Shown one piece after another: positions 1-8,309 of a DNA stretch of 64,000 nt. The stretch covers positions 62,001 through 126,000 of the forward strand of contig CAVXDY010000007.1 of assembly GCA_963760715.1 (NCBI GenBank). The letters are read 5' to 3'. The first letter of the stretch is position 1; each line of letters starts with the position of its first letter. The notes beneath the pieces are model-generated. The model saw only the letters and a program-made list of their open reading frames with translations. It did not search any database and had not been told where the DNA came from. Made by a program: the position numbers and the translations under genes. Source of the DNA: CAVXDY01 sp963760715. GTDB lineage: Bacteria > Actinomycetota > Thermoleophilia > Miltoncostaeales > Miltoncostaeaceae.

Positions 1-993
1 GTGAAGTTCGAGGACGTCAACGGCGACGGGGTGCGGCAGGCGGGTGAGCCGGGCGTGCCCGGCTGGGTCTTCCGTCTCACGAACCCGCAGGGAAACCCCA
101 GCGTCGCCGTGACCGGAAGCGACGGCACCGTCACCATCCCCAGCGTCCCCGCCGGCCCCTGGCAGGTGGCCGAGGTCGTCGACCCGATGTGGGCGCCGAT
201 CACGCCGGCGACGGGGACCGTCACGGTTCCGACCGGCGGCACCGGCACCTTCACCGCCGGCAACGTGCGGCCCGCCCCGATCAGCGGCGTGGTCTACATC
301 GACACCAACGGCAACGGCATCCGCGACGCCGGCGAGGTCGGGCGCCCCGGCGTGCGCCTGGACCTGGGCGGCACGCGCCCCGGCGGCATCACCGTCGCGG
401 CGCAGGACACGCGCTCCGGCAGCGACGGCAGCTACAGCTTCCCCAACCTCCTGCCCGGCACCTACACGGTGGGGATGCAGGTCCCCGGCGGCCTCACCGC
501 CACCACGCCGCGCACGATCGGCGGCATCAAGATCACCTCGGGCCAGGGGAGCCCGAACAACAACTTCGGCCTGAACAGCGGGGGCGCGGGCATCGCGGGC
601 GTCCCGCGGCCGGACATCCGCATCAACAAGTCCGGCCCGGCCACGGCCGAGCGCGGATCGACGTTCACCTACTCCATCGCCGTCCGCAACCGCAGCAAGT
701 TCACCGCGCACAACGTCGAGGTGACCGACCTGCTGCCGGTGTCGCTCACGCTGGTGAGCGTCCCCAGGGGCGCGACGATCCGCAACGGAGTCATCACCTG
801 GCGCATCGGCGACATGGCGCCGGGAGCCCTGCGCGTCCTGCACGTGCCGGTGCGGGTGAGCCCGACCGCCACGGGGACGATCCGCAACACGGCCACCGTG
901 ACCGCCGACGGCCTGCCGCCCAAGCGTGATTCCACCACCACGCGCGTGCTGGGCCCGAAGCCGATCGTGCGGGCCGGAGGCGTGACGGGTTGA
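1..993 (+). CDS. Cell-surface protein with SdrD B-like and DUF11 domains (5' partial)
   Basis: The reading frame is open from the first base, so the true start is probably upstream. Two prealbumin-like SdrD B-type repeats are visible, each opening with a D-x-N-G-D/N-G calcium-site-like motif (about residues 4-70 and 95-190). A DUF11-type beta-sandwich follows at about residues 205-315, recognisable from the 'KSGPATAERGSTFTYSI' start and 'NTATVTADG' end. Such domains form stalks of extracellular adhesins or surface-layer-associated proteins. No LPXTG motif or C-terminal membrane anchor is present, so it is probably secreted or bound non-covalently. The stop overlaps the ATG of the L,D-transpeptidase by one base, which suggests co-transcription of two envelope proteins. 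Confidence 0.8.
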   Translation: MKFEDVNGDGVRQAGEPGVPGWVFRLTNPQGNPSVAVTGSDGTVTIPSVPAGPWQVAEVVDPMWAPITPATGTVTVPTGGTGTFTAGNVRPAPISGVVYIDTNGNGIRDAGEVGRPGVRLDLGGTRPGGITVAAQDTRSGSDGSYSFPNLLPGTYTVGMQVPGGLTATTPRTIGGIKITSGQGSPNNNFGLNSGGAGIAGVPRPDIRINKSGPATAERGSTFTYSIAVRNRSKFTAHNVEVTDLLPVSLTLVSVPRGATIRNGVITWRIGDMAPGALRVLHVPVRVSPTATGTIRNTATVTADGLPPKRDSTTTRVLGPKPIVRAGGVTG

Positions 994-1733
994 TGGGTCG
1001 GCGTTCGAGGCCGGTGACCCTCTGGGTCGCCGGCGCGGCCGCCGCGTGCGCGATCGCCGCGGGCACCGCCACGGCGGCGAGCCCCGTGGTGCCGGTGGCG
1101 AGCCGTCCCACCACCACCGAGGCCTGGACCGCGCGCGTGCTCCTCCCGGTGCACACCCGGTCGGCGCCGAAGGACAGCGCCAAGCAGACCGGCAAGCTCT
1201 CCGCGCAGGCGCCCTACAACGGCGGTCCCCAGGTGCTGCTGGTCCTGAACGCGAGCAGGGACTCCCGCGGACGGGTCTGGTACCGGGTGCGGCTGCCCAG
1301 CCGCCCGAACGACGCCGCGGGATGGATCCCGGCGGAGGCCGTCCAGGTGAAGCGCACGCCCTACCGGATCACGGTGAGCCTGGGCGCGCGCCGCGCCGAG
1401 CTGCTGCGCAAGGGCAAGGTCATCGACCGCTGGACCGTCGCCGTGGGGACGTCGGTCAACCCCACCCCGACCGGCCGGTTCGCGATCAGCGAGATCGTCA
1501 AGCAGACCAGGCCGAACGGCTTCTTCGGGCCCTACATCCTCACCCTCACGGCGCACTCGCTGCACCTGTCGGACTTCGACGGCGGCGACGGGCGGGTGGC
1601 GCTGCACGGCACGAGCCTGCCCAACCTGCTCGGCCAGGCGGTCAGCCACGGCTGCGTGCGGTTCCCGAACTCCGCGGCCATCACGCTCGCCAGGACCGTC
1701 CCCCCGGGGACGCCGGTGGACGTCCTCTCCTAG
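993..1733 (+). CDS. L,D-transpeptidase (YkuD family) with SH3-like domain
   Basis: This exported enzyme should form 3-3 peptidoglycan cross-links or attach proteins to peptidoglycan. The 246-residue product has an N-terminal signal peptide (about residues 1-28), an SH3-like wall-binding part (about 45-115) and a C-terminal YkuD catalytic domain. The catalytic signature is H-G-T-S followed by S-H-G-C-V-R-F near residue 220, with the cysteine as nucleophile. The ATG at 993 overlaps the upstream TGA; a TTG three bases earlier is the alternative. The next gene is 138 bp away, with one copy of a 44-nt element between them. Confidence 0.9.
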   Translation: MGRRSRPVTLWVAGAAAACAIAAGTATAASPVVPVASRPTTTEAWTARVLLPVHTRSAPKDSAKQTGKLSAQAPYNGGPQVLLVLNASRDSRGRVWYRVRLPSRPNDAAGWIPAEAVQVKRTPYRITVSLGARRAELLRKGKVIDRWTVAVGTSVNPTPTGRFAISEIVKQTRPNGFFGPYILTLTAHSLHLSDFDGGDGRVALHGTSLPNLLGQAVSHGCVRFPNSAAITLARTVPPGTPVDVLS

Positions 1734-1749
1734 CCCCGGGGCCGGGTCC

Positions 1750-1793
1750 GCTGCGGCAATGCCGCAGGCGCTCCTCGGCGCGACCCCGATGCC
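1750..1793 (+). repeat. 44-nt duplicated intergenic element, copy A
   Basis: About 40 of 44 positions match copy B at 2396-2439, in the same orientation. The core is the hairpin CTGCGGC-AAT-GCCGCAG, followed by the conserved CGGCnCGACCCnGATGCC. It ends 78 nt before the ATG of the heme-binding protein. It could be a cis-regulatory RNA, an operator or a terminator-like repeat; no T-tract follows. Confidence 0.6.
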
Positions 1794-1871
1794 GCCTCGG
1801 GGGTGGGCGGACAGCGTCTCCGGCGGCCGCTGACCCCGGGCCCACGACCTCGACATCGGAGGGGTGTCTCG

Positions 1872-2385
1872 ATGCAGAACGGCAGAGAGCACGACGGGCC
1901 ATCGACGGGCCGGCTGCGCCGGGCCGGGTGGCGGAGGGTCGCTCTGTGGACCGGGCTCGGCGCGGTCGCGCTCTTCGGCCTGATCCAGCTCGTCCCCTAC
2001 GGCCGCGACCACACCAACCCGCCGGTCACCGCCGAGCCGTCCTGGGACAGTCCGCAGACGCGCGCACAGTTCATGGTGTCGTGCGGCGACTGCCACTCCA
2101 ACCTGACGAAATGGCCCCTGTACAGCGACATCGCGCCGGTCTCGTGGTTGGTCCAGAACGACGTTCGACGGGGGGCGATCCACCCTGAACGTCTCCGAAT
2201 GGAACCGGCCCCAGGACGCGGCCTCCGACGTGGTCGAGGCGATCCTGGGCGGCGACATGCCGCCGAGCTACTACACCGTGATCCATCGCTCGGCGAGCAT
2301 GTCCGACGCCCAGAAGCAGGCCCTCGCGCGCGGATGGCGGGCCACCCTCCAGCGCTCGCCGGCCATCCCCGGCGGCGGCGGGTGA
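1872..2385 (+). CDS. Heme-binding domain protein (single CxxCH), frameshifted
   Basis: This is a membrane-anchored c-type heme protein of the 'haem-binding domain' family. One N-terminal transmembrane helix (about residues 20-40) is followed by C-G-D-C-H, then the family motif S-N-x-T-K-W-P-x-Y-S-D-I-A-P-x-S-W-L. The frame breaks in a run of six Gs near 2170. Dropping one base restores the expected G-R-S-T-L-N-V-S-E-W and M-P-P-S-Y-Y segments and gives a 170-residue protein ending at 2385. The ATG at 1872 has a strong GGAGGGG ribosome site. A sequencing error or a recent mutation both fit. The likely role is extracytoplasmic electron transfer. Confidence 0.75.
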
Positions 2386-2395
2386 GGCGGGCCGG

Positions 2396-2439
2396 GCTGC
2401 GGCAATGCCGCAGGCGCTGCGCGGCACGACCCGGATGCC
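2396..2439 (+). repeat. 44-nt duplicated intergenic element, copy B
   Basis: Second copy of the element at 1750-1793, with the same CTGCGGC-AAT-GCCGCAG hairpin and the same downstream block. It starts 10 nt after the restored stop of the heme-binding gene and ends 85 nt before the cupredoxin ATG. The offset to the downstream gene is almost the same as for copy A. Confidence 0.6.
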
Positions 2440-2524
2440 CGCCGGAAACGGGGCGGCAGGGTTCGTGACGACCGGTGGTTCCGGCCCCGCGGCCGGCTCG
2501 CCAGATCGAATTGAGGAGTCCGAC

Positions 2525-3058
2525 ATGCGTCGCCACCTGACCCTCGTGACCGCGACCGCAGGCCTTGCGGCGCTGTCGCTCACCGTCGCGGCCTGCGGGG
2601 GAAGCTCCAACAGCGCCGCCTCGAGCACCTCCACCCCGAGCGCCGTCACGACCGCGCCGAGCACCAGCGAGGCCACGGCGACCACCGCCCCCACGACCCC
2701 GGCCACCACCGCTCCCGCCGCGGCGACGAAGGTGGCCGTCCTGATGGGGAAACCCCAGGAGTTCTCGATGAGCGCGGCGCCGGCCCAGGTGCCGGCCGGC
2801 AAGACCACGTTCATCGTGGCCAACAAGGGATTCGTCGTGCACGAGATGGTGGTCGTCTCCGCGCCGGGGGGCGCGGCCTCCCTCCGTCAGCCCGACGGCA
2901 CGGCGGACGAGGTCGGCACCGAGGGCGAGGTGCCCGACGTCGAGCCGGGCGCAAACGGGAAGCTCACGGTCACGCTGCCGGCGGGCAAGTACGTCCTGCT
3001 CTGCAACCTGCCGGGCCACTTCGCCGGCGGCATGTACACCGATCTGGTCGTGAAGTAG
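2525..3058 (+). CDS. Cupredoxin (plastocyanin/sulfocyanin-like) lipoprotein
   Basis: A 177-residue predicted blue-copper lipoprotein. The signal peptide ends in the lipobox V-A-A-C (about residue 22), followed by a Ser/Thr/Ala-rich linker to about residue 65 and then a cupredoxin fold. Type-1 copper ligands are visible: a His in F-V-V-H-E-M and the C-terminal set C-N-L-P-G-H-F-A-G-G-M (Cys, His, Met). It probably carries electrons outside the membrane. The ATG at 2525 follows a GAGGAG-like site (TTGAGGAG). Its neighbour is a c-type heme protein with the same leader element, which suggests shared control of two redox proteins. Confidence 0.9.
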   Translation: MRRHLTLVTATAGLAALSLTVAACGGSSNSAASSTSTPSAVTTAPSTSEATATTAPTTPATTAPAAATKVAVLMGKPQEFSMSAAPAQVPAGKTTFIVANKGFVVHEMVVVSAPGGAASLRQPDGTADEVGTEGEVPDVEPGANGKLTVTLPAGKYVLLCNLPGHFAGGMYTDLVVK

Positions 3059-3068
3059 GCGGGAAGGC

Positions 3069-4277
3069 CTACGGGCCCGGGGCGACCAGCTCGGCGGGGT
3101 GCCTGATCTCGACGCTCGAACCGATCTCGCGCAGGCCGGCGGCGATCTGGATCGCGCACCCCGGGTTGCCCACGGCCACGACCGGGGCGCCGGTGGCCGC
3201 GATCGCCTCGGCCTTCTGGCGCCGCAGCTGTCCGGACATCTCCGGCTGGAGCACGCTGTAGAGGCCGGCCGCCCCGCAGCAGCGACCGGCGTCGCCCACC
3301 TCGACGCAGCTCGCGCCGGCGGCCCGCAGCATGGCGCGCGGCTCGATGCGCTGGGCGTGCAGGTGGTGGCAGGCGTCGTGGACCGCCACGGTGCCCAGGC
3401 CGCGGTTGACCGGGGGCAGGACGAGCTCGATGAGGTCCCGCGTGCGCTCGGCCACCCGCTCCGCGCGCCGCGCCCACACCGGGTCGTCGGCCAGCAGCTC
3501 GCCGTAGGCCTTCACGTGGGCGCTGCAACCGGAGGCGTTGACCACGATCATCTCGGCGTCCTCGAGCTCGGCGATGCGCTCGCGGGCCATCCGCCTGGCG
3601 GCCTCGGGCTGGCCGTAGTGCATGGCGAGGGCTCCACAGCAGGCGCCGGCCGGCGTGCGCTCGGCCCGGAAGCCGGCGGCGGCCACCGCCCGCATGGTCG
3701 CCCGCTGGGCGGGGCGGAAGGCCACGTCCATGACGCAGCCGGACAGCACCTTGGCCGGAGGCCCGGACCCCAGCGACCGGGGGATCGGCTCCCCCAGCTC
3801 GCGCAGGCTCACCGGCGGGGTGGTGGCCCGCTGGGCCGCGGGCGCCAGGCGGTCGAGCCGCAGCGCGCGCGCCGCGCCCATCATCCAGCCGGCCCCCATC
3901 ACCAGGTGCCGGTGCGGCAGCACGCCGGCGAGGCCCAGGCGCTTGACCCCGCGCGTGGACACGGCCCGGGTGGGCTCGGCCTGCGCGCGCGCCGCCTCGA
4001 TCATGCGGCCGAAGGGGACGCCGCTGGGGCACGCCGCCTCGCAGGCGCGGCAGGCGAGGCACTCGTCCATCATCGTGGTGAACGAGGCGTTGACCTCGGC
4101 GTGCCCCTCCTCCACCGCGCGCATGGCGGCGATGCGGCCGCGGGGCGAGGCCGTCTCGCGGCCGGTGAGGCGGAAGGTGGGGCAGTGCGGCAGGCAGAGC
4201 CCGCACGCCACGCACTTCACGACGTCCTCCTCCGCCGGCGCGGGGAGCGAGGGGTCCCAGTTCGAGGTCAGGCCCAC
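3069..4277 (-). CDS. glcF: Glycolate oxidase iron-sulfur subunit GlcF
   Basis: The 402-residue iron-sulfur subunit of glycolate dehydrogenase passes electrons from GlcD/GlcE to the membrane quinone pool. Two CxxCxxCxxxCP ferredoxin motifs (residues 22-33 and 73-84) bind two 4Fe-4S clusters, and two later CCG domains ('CCGALAMHYG' and 'CCGAAGLYSV') are typical of the family. The GTG at 4277 overlaps the end of glcE. A longer upstream reading of this frame lies inside glcE and was rejected. Confidence 0.93.
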   Translation of the reverse strand: MGLTSNWDPSLPAPAEEDVVKCVACGLCLPHCPTFRLTGRETASPRGRIAAMRAVEEGHAEVNASFTTMMDECLACRACEAACPSGVPFGRMIEAARAQAEPTRAVSTRGVKRLGLAGVLPHRHLVMGAGWMMGAARALRLDRLAPAAQRATTPPVSLRELGEPIPRSLGSGPPAKVLSGCVMDVAFRPAQRATMRAVAAAGFRAERTPAGACCGALAMHYGQPEAARRMARERIAELEDAEMIVVNASGCSAHVKAYGELLADDPVWARRAERVAERTRDLIELVLPPVNRGLGTVAVHDACHHLHAQRIEPRAMLRAAGASCVEVGDAGRCCGAAGLYSVLQPEMSGQLRRQKAEAIAATGAPVVAVGNPGCAIQIAAGLREIGSSVEIRHPAELVAPGP

Positions 4278-5317
4278 GGCACCATCCCCGGGTTGAGGAT
4301 GCCGGCGGGGTCGAACGCGTCGCGCAGCCGCCTCATCAGGTGGACGCCGGCCGGCTCGGGTCCCCAGGGATCGGCCCGGAGGTCGTCGGGGCCGTCGATG
4401 ACCACCGCGTGCCCTCCCAGCTCGAGGGCCCAGGCCCGCACGCGCTCGACGTCGGCGGGCCGCTCCACCGCGACCAGGCAGGTGCCCACCCCGAGCCGAG
4501 CCTCGTAGGCGAGGCCGGCGCCCTCCAGGCGCTTGGCCAGCTCGCCGAGGCGCGGGGGCGGGACGCCCGCCTCGACGACGCCCCGGCCGTCGGGGGCGCC
4601 GGGGGCCTCGGAGAGCCGGGCCATGCCGTCGGGCGGCCGGACGTCGGCCGCCGGGCCCGCCAGCTCCACCGCCACCCGGCCCGGCGCGAGCAGCACCGAG
4701 GCGGGCCTTCCGGGGCCGGTCAGGGCCCGCTCGGCGACCGCGAGCCGCTGGTCGAGCGGTCCCTCCATCCCGAACCAGCCCTGCTCTGCGGGGAGGGGCC
4801 AGAGCTTCAGGGTCGCCTGGACGATCACCCCCAGCGTGCCCAGCGCCCCCACCGACAGCCGGCAGAGGTCGAAGCCCGAGACGCCCTTCACCGTGCGCCC
4901 GCCGGCCGTGACCAGCCGCCCGTCGCCGGTGGCGATCACCACCTGGAGCAGCGAGTCGCGCACCGCCCCCGAGCGCAGGCGCCGCCGCCCGCTTGCCGCC
5001 GCCGCCAGGACGCCGCCGACGGTCGATCCGGGGCGCACCTCGGCCTGGGGCCAGCACTGGCCCGCGCTCGCGGCCAGGTCGGCGAGCTCCACCACGGGCA
5101 GGCCGCCCTCCACGGTCACCGTGAGGTCGGCCGGCTCGTGGGCGACCACGGCGCGCAGCCCGGCGGTGCGCACCTCGCGGTCCGCGGCCGGGGACGGGCG
5201 GCCCCGGCGCGAGCGGGTGCCGCCGCCCACCACGGTCACGCTCGCGCGCTCCCGGCTCGCCTGCGCGAGCGCGCCGGCGAGCTCCTGGGGCGTCGAGGGC
5301 GACAGCACGGCCGTCAC
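4268..5317 (-). CDS. glcE: Glycolate oxidase FAD-binding subunit GlcE
   Basis: This 349-residue FAD_binding_4 (PCMH-fold) subunit acts beside GlcD. The FAD-binding part is at the N-terminus, with V-V-G-G-G-T-R-S-R, the P-G-S-T-V-G-G-V-L segment and G-R-T-V-K-G-V-S-G-F-D. It is shorter than GlcD, as usual, and ends in the family's F-D-P-x-G-I-L-N-P-G motif. The GTG at 5317 overlaps the glcD stop by 4 nt and its stop overlaps the glcF start, so the three subunits are translationally coupled. Confidence 0.92.
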   Translation of the reverse strand: MTAVLSPSTPQELAGALAQASRERASVTVVGGGTRSRRGRPSPAADREVRTAGLRAVVAHEPADLTVTVEGGLPVVELADLAASAGQCWPQAEVRPGSTVGGVLAAAASGRRRLRSGAVRDSLLQVVIATGDGRLVTAGGRTVKGVSGFDLCRLSVGALGTLGVIVQATLKLWPLPAEQGWFGMEGPLDQRLAVAERALTGPGRPASVLLAPGRVAVELAGPAADVRPPDGMARLSEAPGAPDGRGVVEAGVPPPRLGELAKRLEGAGLAYEARLGVGTCLVAVERPADVERVRAWALELGGHAVVIDGPDDLRADPWGPEPAGVHLMRRLRDAFDPAGILNPGMVPWA

Positions 5318-6759
5318 AGCCAGGTGCCGGGCGGCAGCGACCCGGCGTCCAGCATGAGCTCCCCGCAGCGGCTGCCCAGGGGCAGCACCTTGTCGGGGTT
5401 GAGGCGGCCCTCGGGGTCGAAGGCGTCGCGCGCGCGGGCCTGGGCGTCGAGGTCCACGGCGGAGAACGTCAGCGGCATGTAGTCGCGCTTCTCCAGCCCG
5501 ATGCCGTGCTCGCCCGAGAGCACCCCGCCCACCGCCACGCAGGCGTGGATGATGTCCTCGCCGGCCGCGTGGACGCGCTCCACCTGCTCGGCGTCGCGCC
5601 GGTCGAAGGCGATCAGCGGGTGCAGGTTGCCGTCGCCGGCGTGGAACACGTTCATCACGATCAGGTCGTGGCGCTCCGCGATCCGCTCGATCTCCTCGAG
5701 CACCTCCACCAGGCGGGTGCGCGGCACCACGCAGTCGTGGAGGTAGTAGTTCGGGGCGACCCGCGCCACGGCGCCGAACGCGCTCTTGCGCGCCTTCCAG
5801 AAGAGCGCGGCCTCGGCGGCGTCGCGGGCCACGCGCACCCGGCCGGCACGGTGCTCGGCCCCCACGGCCTCGACCACCGCGGTGTGCGAGGCGACCTCGG
5901 CGGGCGTGCCGTTGACCTCCACCAGGAGGACCGCCGCCGCATCGACCGGCAGGTCGGCGTGCACGAACGCCTCCACGGCCCTCGTCATGCGGCGGTCCAT
6001 CATCTCCATCGCCGCGGGGATGACGCCGGCCTCGATGATCCCGCCCACGGCCTCGCCCGCGTCGCGCACCGTGGGGAAGTCGAGCAGCATCGTGCGCACC
6101 TCGGCGGGGGTGCGGGTGAGGCGCACGAGCACCTCGGTGACCACGCCGAGCGTGCCCTCGCCGCCCACCACGAACCCCCGCAGGTCGTACCCGGGCGGGT
6201 CGGGGGCGGTGCCGCCCAGGCGCAGGACCTCGCCGTCCCCGAGCACGATCTCCATGCCGAGGACGTGCTGAGAGGTGACCCCGGACGCCAGGCAGTGCGG
6301 CCCGCCGGCGTTGGTGGCGACGTTGCCGCCGATCGAGCAGGCCTGCTGGCTGGAGGGGTCGGGCGCGTAGTGCAGCCCCAGGTGGCGCACCGCCACCGAC
6401 AGGTCGAGGTTCAGGACCCCGGGCTCCACCCGCGCGCAGGGCACCGCCGGGTTGACGTCGAGGATGCGGTTCATCCGGGCGACCGACAGCACGATGGCGC
6501 CGTCGAGGGGGACCGCGCCGCCGCACAGGCCGGTGCCGGACCCGCGGGGAACCACGGGCACGCCCAGCTCGGCCGCGAGGCGCATGCAGGCGGCCACCTC
6601 GGCGGTGGTCTCGGGCAGCACGACCAGGCCGCAGTCACCCTCGGCGATCGATCCGTCCCGGCCGTAGATCCGGCGCTCCAGGGGATGATCGATGACGCGC
6701 CCGGCGTCGAGGATCTCCTCGAACCCGCTTCGCAGCCCGGGAGCCGCAAGCCTGGCCAT
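5314..6759 (-). CDS. glcD: Glycolate oxidase catalytic subunit GlcD (FAD-linked oxidase)
   Basis: The 481-residue catalytic FAD subunit oxidises glycolate or a related 2-hydroxy acid to the 2-oxo acid. It has an N-terminal FAD_binding_4 domain (P-R-G-S-G-T-G-L-C-G-G, about residues 60-70; G-G-N-V-A-T-N-A-G-G-P) and a C-terminal FAD-oxidase_C domain with H-A-G-D-G-N-L-H-P and S-G-E-H-G-I-G. The ATG at 6759 lies 9 nt after the stop of the upstream oxidoreductase. D-lactate dehydrogenases share this fold, but the glcE and glcF neighbours favour glycolate. Confidence 0.92.
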   Translation of the reverse strand: MARLAAPGLRSGFEEILDAGRVIDHPLERRIYGRDGSIAEGDCGLVVLPETTAEVAACMRLAAELGVPVVPRGSGTGLCGGAVPLDGAIVLSVARMNRILDVNPAVPCARVEPGVLNLDLSVAVRHLGLHYAPDPSSQQACSIGGNVATNAGGPHCLASGVTSQHVLGMEIVLGDGEVLRLGGTAPDPPGYDLRGFVVGGEGTLGVVTEVLVRLTRTPAEVRTMLLDFPTVRDAGEAVGGIIEAGVIPAAMEMMDRRMTRAVEAFVHADLPVDAAAVLLVEVNGTPAEVASHTAVVEAVGAEHRAGRVRVARDAAEAALFWKARKSAFGAVARVAPNYYLHDCVVPRTRLVEVLEEIERIAERHDLIVMNVFHAGDGNLHPLIAFDRRDAEQVERVHAAGEDIIHACVAVGGVLSGEHGIGLEKRDYMPLTFSAVDLDAQARARDAFDPEGRLNPDKVLPLGSRCGELMLDAGSLPPGTWL

Positions 6760-6768
6760 CGGCCGAGG

Positions 6769-8004
6769 CTACCGGACCTCGGAGAGGATCGCCTTCGCCG
6801 CGCGCTCGCCGGCCTCGATCGCCTCGATGACGGCGGCGCCGGGCGCCACGTGCACCCCCTCCAGGCCGTCCAGCCAGAGGGCGGGCGCCCGCACGGCCGG
6901 CACCTGCCCGACGTCGGCCTCGGGGTAGGCCCGGGGCAGGCGCACCACCTCGAGCAGGGCGGCCTCCGCGGGGTCGTCCAGCCAGCCCAGGGGATCGCGC
7001 AGGGACGCCGCGCACCACTCCCCCAGCCGCTCGTCGGCGAGGCCCCACACGGGATCCCCGTCGTCGGGGCGGCAGTAGCACTCCAGCCCGATCACCGTGC
7101 GCCCCGGGGGGGCCAGCGCCGGGCTCCAGTTGACCGGCTCGAAGGCCCGCGCGAACGGCACCCGGGGGTCGTCCACCTGGATCCACGGCTCGAGCGTGAG
7201 GCGCTCGCGGGGGAGCGCCAGGTACACGATGGAGACGGCGCGCATGCGGACGGGGCGGGTCGTGCCCCCCGGAGGGGCCGGGTCCAGCAGCCGGGCGGCC
7301 GTGCTCGGCGGGAGCGCCACGACCGCGTGCTCGGCGCGGACCTCCCAGGTGCCGTCGGCGGCCTCCACCAGCGCCCCGCTCATGCGCCCCTGGGGCACCT
7401 GGAGGGTGCGCACCCGCGACCGCAGGCGCACCTGTGCGCCCTCGGCGCGCGCCGCCGCCGCCATCACGTCCATCAGCTGGCCGATGCCGTGGGCGGGGAA
7501 CAGGAACCCGTCGGGCGCCGCCTGGTCCTCCAGCAGCCGCAGCGCCCGCTCGCCGGGGATGCGCTCGAGCGGGAGCCCGTCGGCCTTCTCCAGGTACGGC
7601 CGCATCACCCGGTTGACGAAGGCGCCGCCGAAGCGCCAGCCCAGCTCGCCGGCGGCCGACACGTCCCGCGGGGCCGGCGGCTCGGGCGTGTCGGGACGCT
7701 GGTCGAGGTAGCGGCCGCGCACCACCCGACCCTCGCGGACGCAGGACACCGGGCGGTCCACCCAGCGCAGGTCGCCGCCCAGAAGCTGCTCCAGCCACTC
7801 GCGCCGGCCCGGCCCGTCGACGAACGGGATGTGGCCCCCCAGGTCGTAGCGGAAGCCGTCGCGCTCGCGGGTGACGCAGAGCCCGCCGGGCACCCCGTTC
7901 TCCTCCACGAGCATCACGTCGGCCCCGCCGCGGGCGAGCGCGAGAGCGGCCCCCAGGCCCGCGGGGCCTCCTCCCAGCACGAGGGCGTCGGCGGTGGGCA
8001 CCAC
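6769..8004 (-). CDS. FAD/NAD(P)-binding amine-oxidase-like oxidoreductase
   Basis: A 411-residue flavoprotein of the amine oxidase/protoporphyrinogen oxidase-like superfamily. The N-terminal Rossmann motif is L-G-G-G-P-A-G-L-G-A-A (about residues 9-19), followed by G-G-L-C and D-L-G-G-H, which places FAD as in desaturases and PPO-like enzymes. The C-terminus ends with G-V-H-V-A-P-G-A-A-V-I-E-A-I-E-A-G, the usual FAD-closing motif. It is the first gene of the run into glcDEF. Substrate unknown; UDP-galactopyranose mutase-like and PPO-like relatives exist. Two adjacent GTG codons (8004, 8001) are possible starts. Confidence 0.8.
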   Translation of the reverse strand: MVPTADALVLGGGPAGLGAALALARGGADVMLVEENGVPGGLCVTRERDGFRYDLGGHIPFVDGPGRREWLEQLLGGDLRWVDRPVSCVREGRVVRGRYLDQRPDTPEPPAPRDVSAAGELGWRFGGAFVNRVMRPYLEKADGLPLERIPGERALRLLEDQAAPDGFLFPAHGIGQLMDVMAAAARAEGAQVRLRSRVRTLQVPQGRMSGALVEAADGTWEVRAEHAVVALPPSTAARLLDPAPPGGTTRPVRMRAVSIVYLALPRERLTLEPWIQVDDPRVPFARAFEPVNWSPALAPPGRTVIGLECYCRPDDGDPVWGLADERLGEWCAASLRDPLGWLDDPAEAALLEVVRLPRAYPEADVGQVPAVRAPALWLDGLEGVHVAPGAAVIEAIEAGERAAKAILSEVR

Positions 8005-8111
8005 GACACCTCAGCCCACCGGACCGCTCCCGTCAAACCCGGGGGGACGTCCGTCCCCGCCGCCGCGCGGGTGGGCGGGCTATGCTCGGGCGCGGTGAAC
8101 GGCCGGGTCAC

Positions 8112-8309
8112 ATGACGCTGCGCATCCTCTCCCTGGCGCTGATCATCGCCCTGGCGCTGCCCGCCACCGTGGGCATCCTGCGGCTCGCGCGGCAGGCCCG
8201 CGATGCGGAGGACACCCCCGGGCGACGCTCACTGGAGGCCCTCTGGGTGGTGGTGCCCGTCGTCCTTCTGGCGGCGCTCATCGCGCTCGCGGTCACGGCG
8301 GGCTCGTGA
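8112..8309 (+). CDS. Small membrane protein resembling a Cox2 transmembrane segment
   Basis: A 65-residue protein with two predicted transmembrane helices (about residues 3-22 and 44-62) joined by a short charged loop. The second helix, L-E-A-L-W-V-V-V-P-V-V-L-L-A, closely follows the L-E-I-A-W-T-V-V-P-A-I-L-L-A helix of CoxB in this window, but there is no CuA domain. Its stop overlaps the GTG of ctaB by 4 nt, so it belongs to the oxidase-assembly unit. A TATGCT hexamer lies about 25 nt upstream. Function unknown; an oxidase accessory subunit is plausible. Confidence 0.65.
   Translation: MTLRILSLALIIALALPATVGILRLARQARDAEDTPGRRSLEALWVVVPVVLLAALIALAVTAGS

Noticed and set aside
2160..2180. Programmed +1 frameshift in the heme-binding gene
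   Set aside because: The site lies in a six-G run and no stop-codon or known slippery signal accompanies it; sequence error is simpler.
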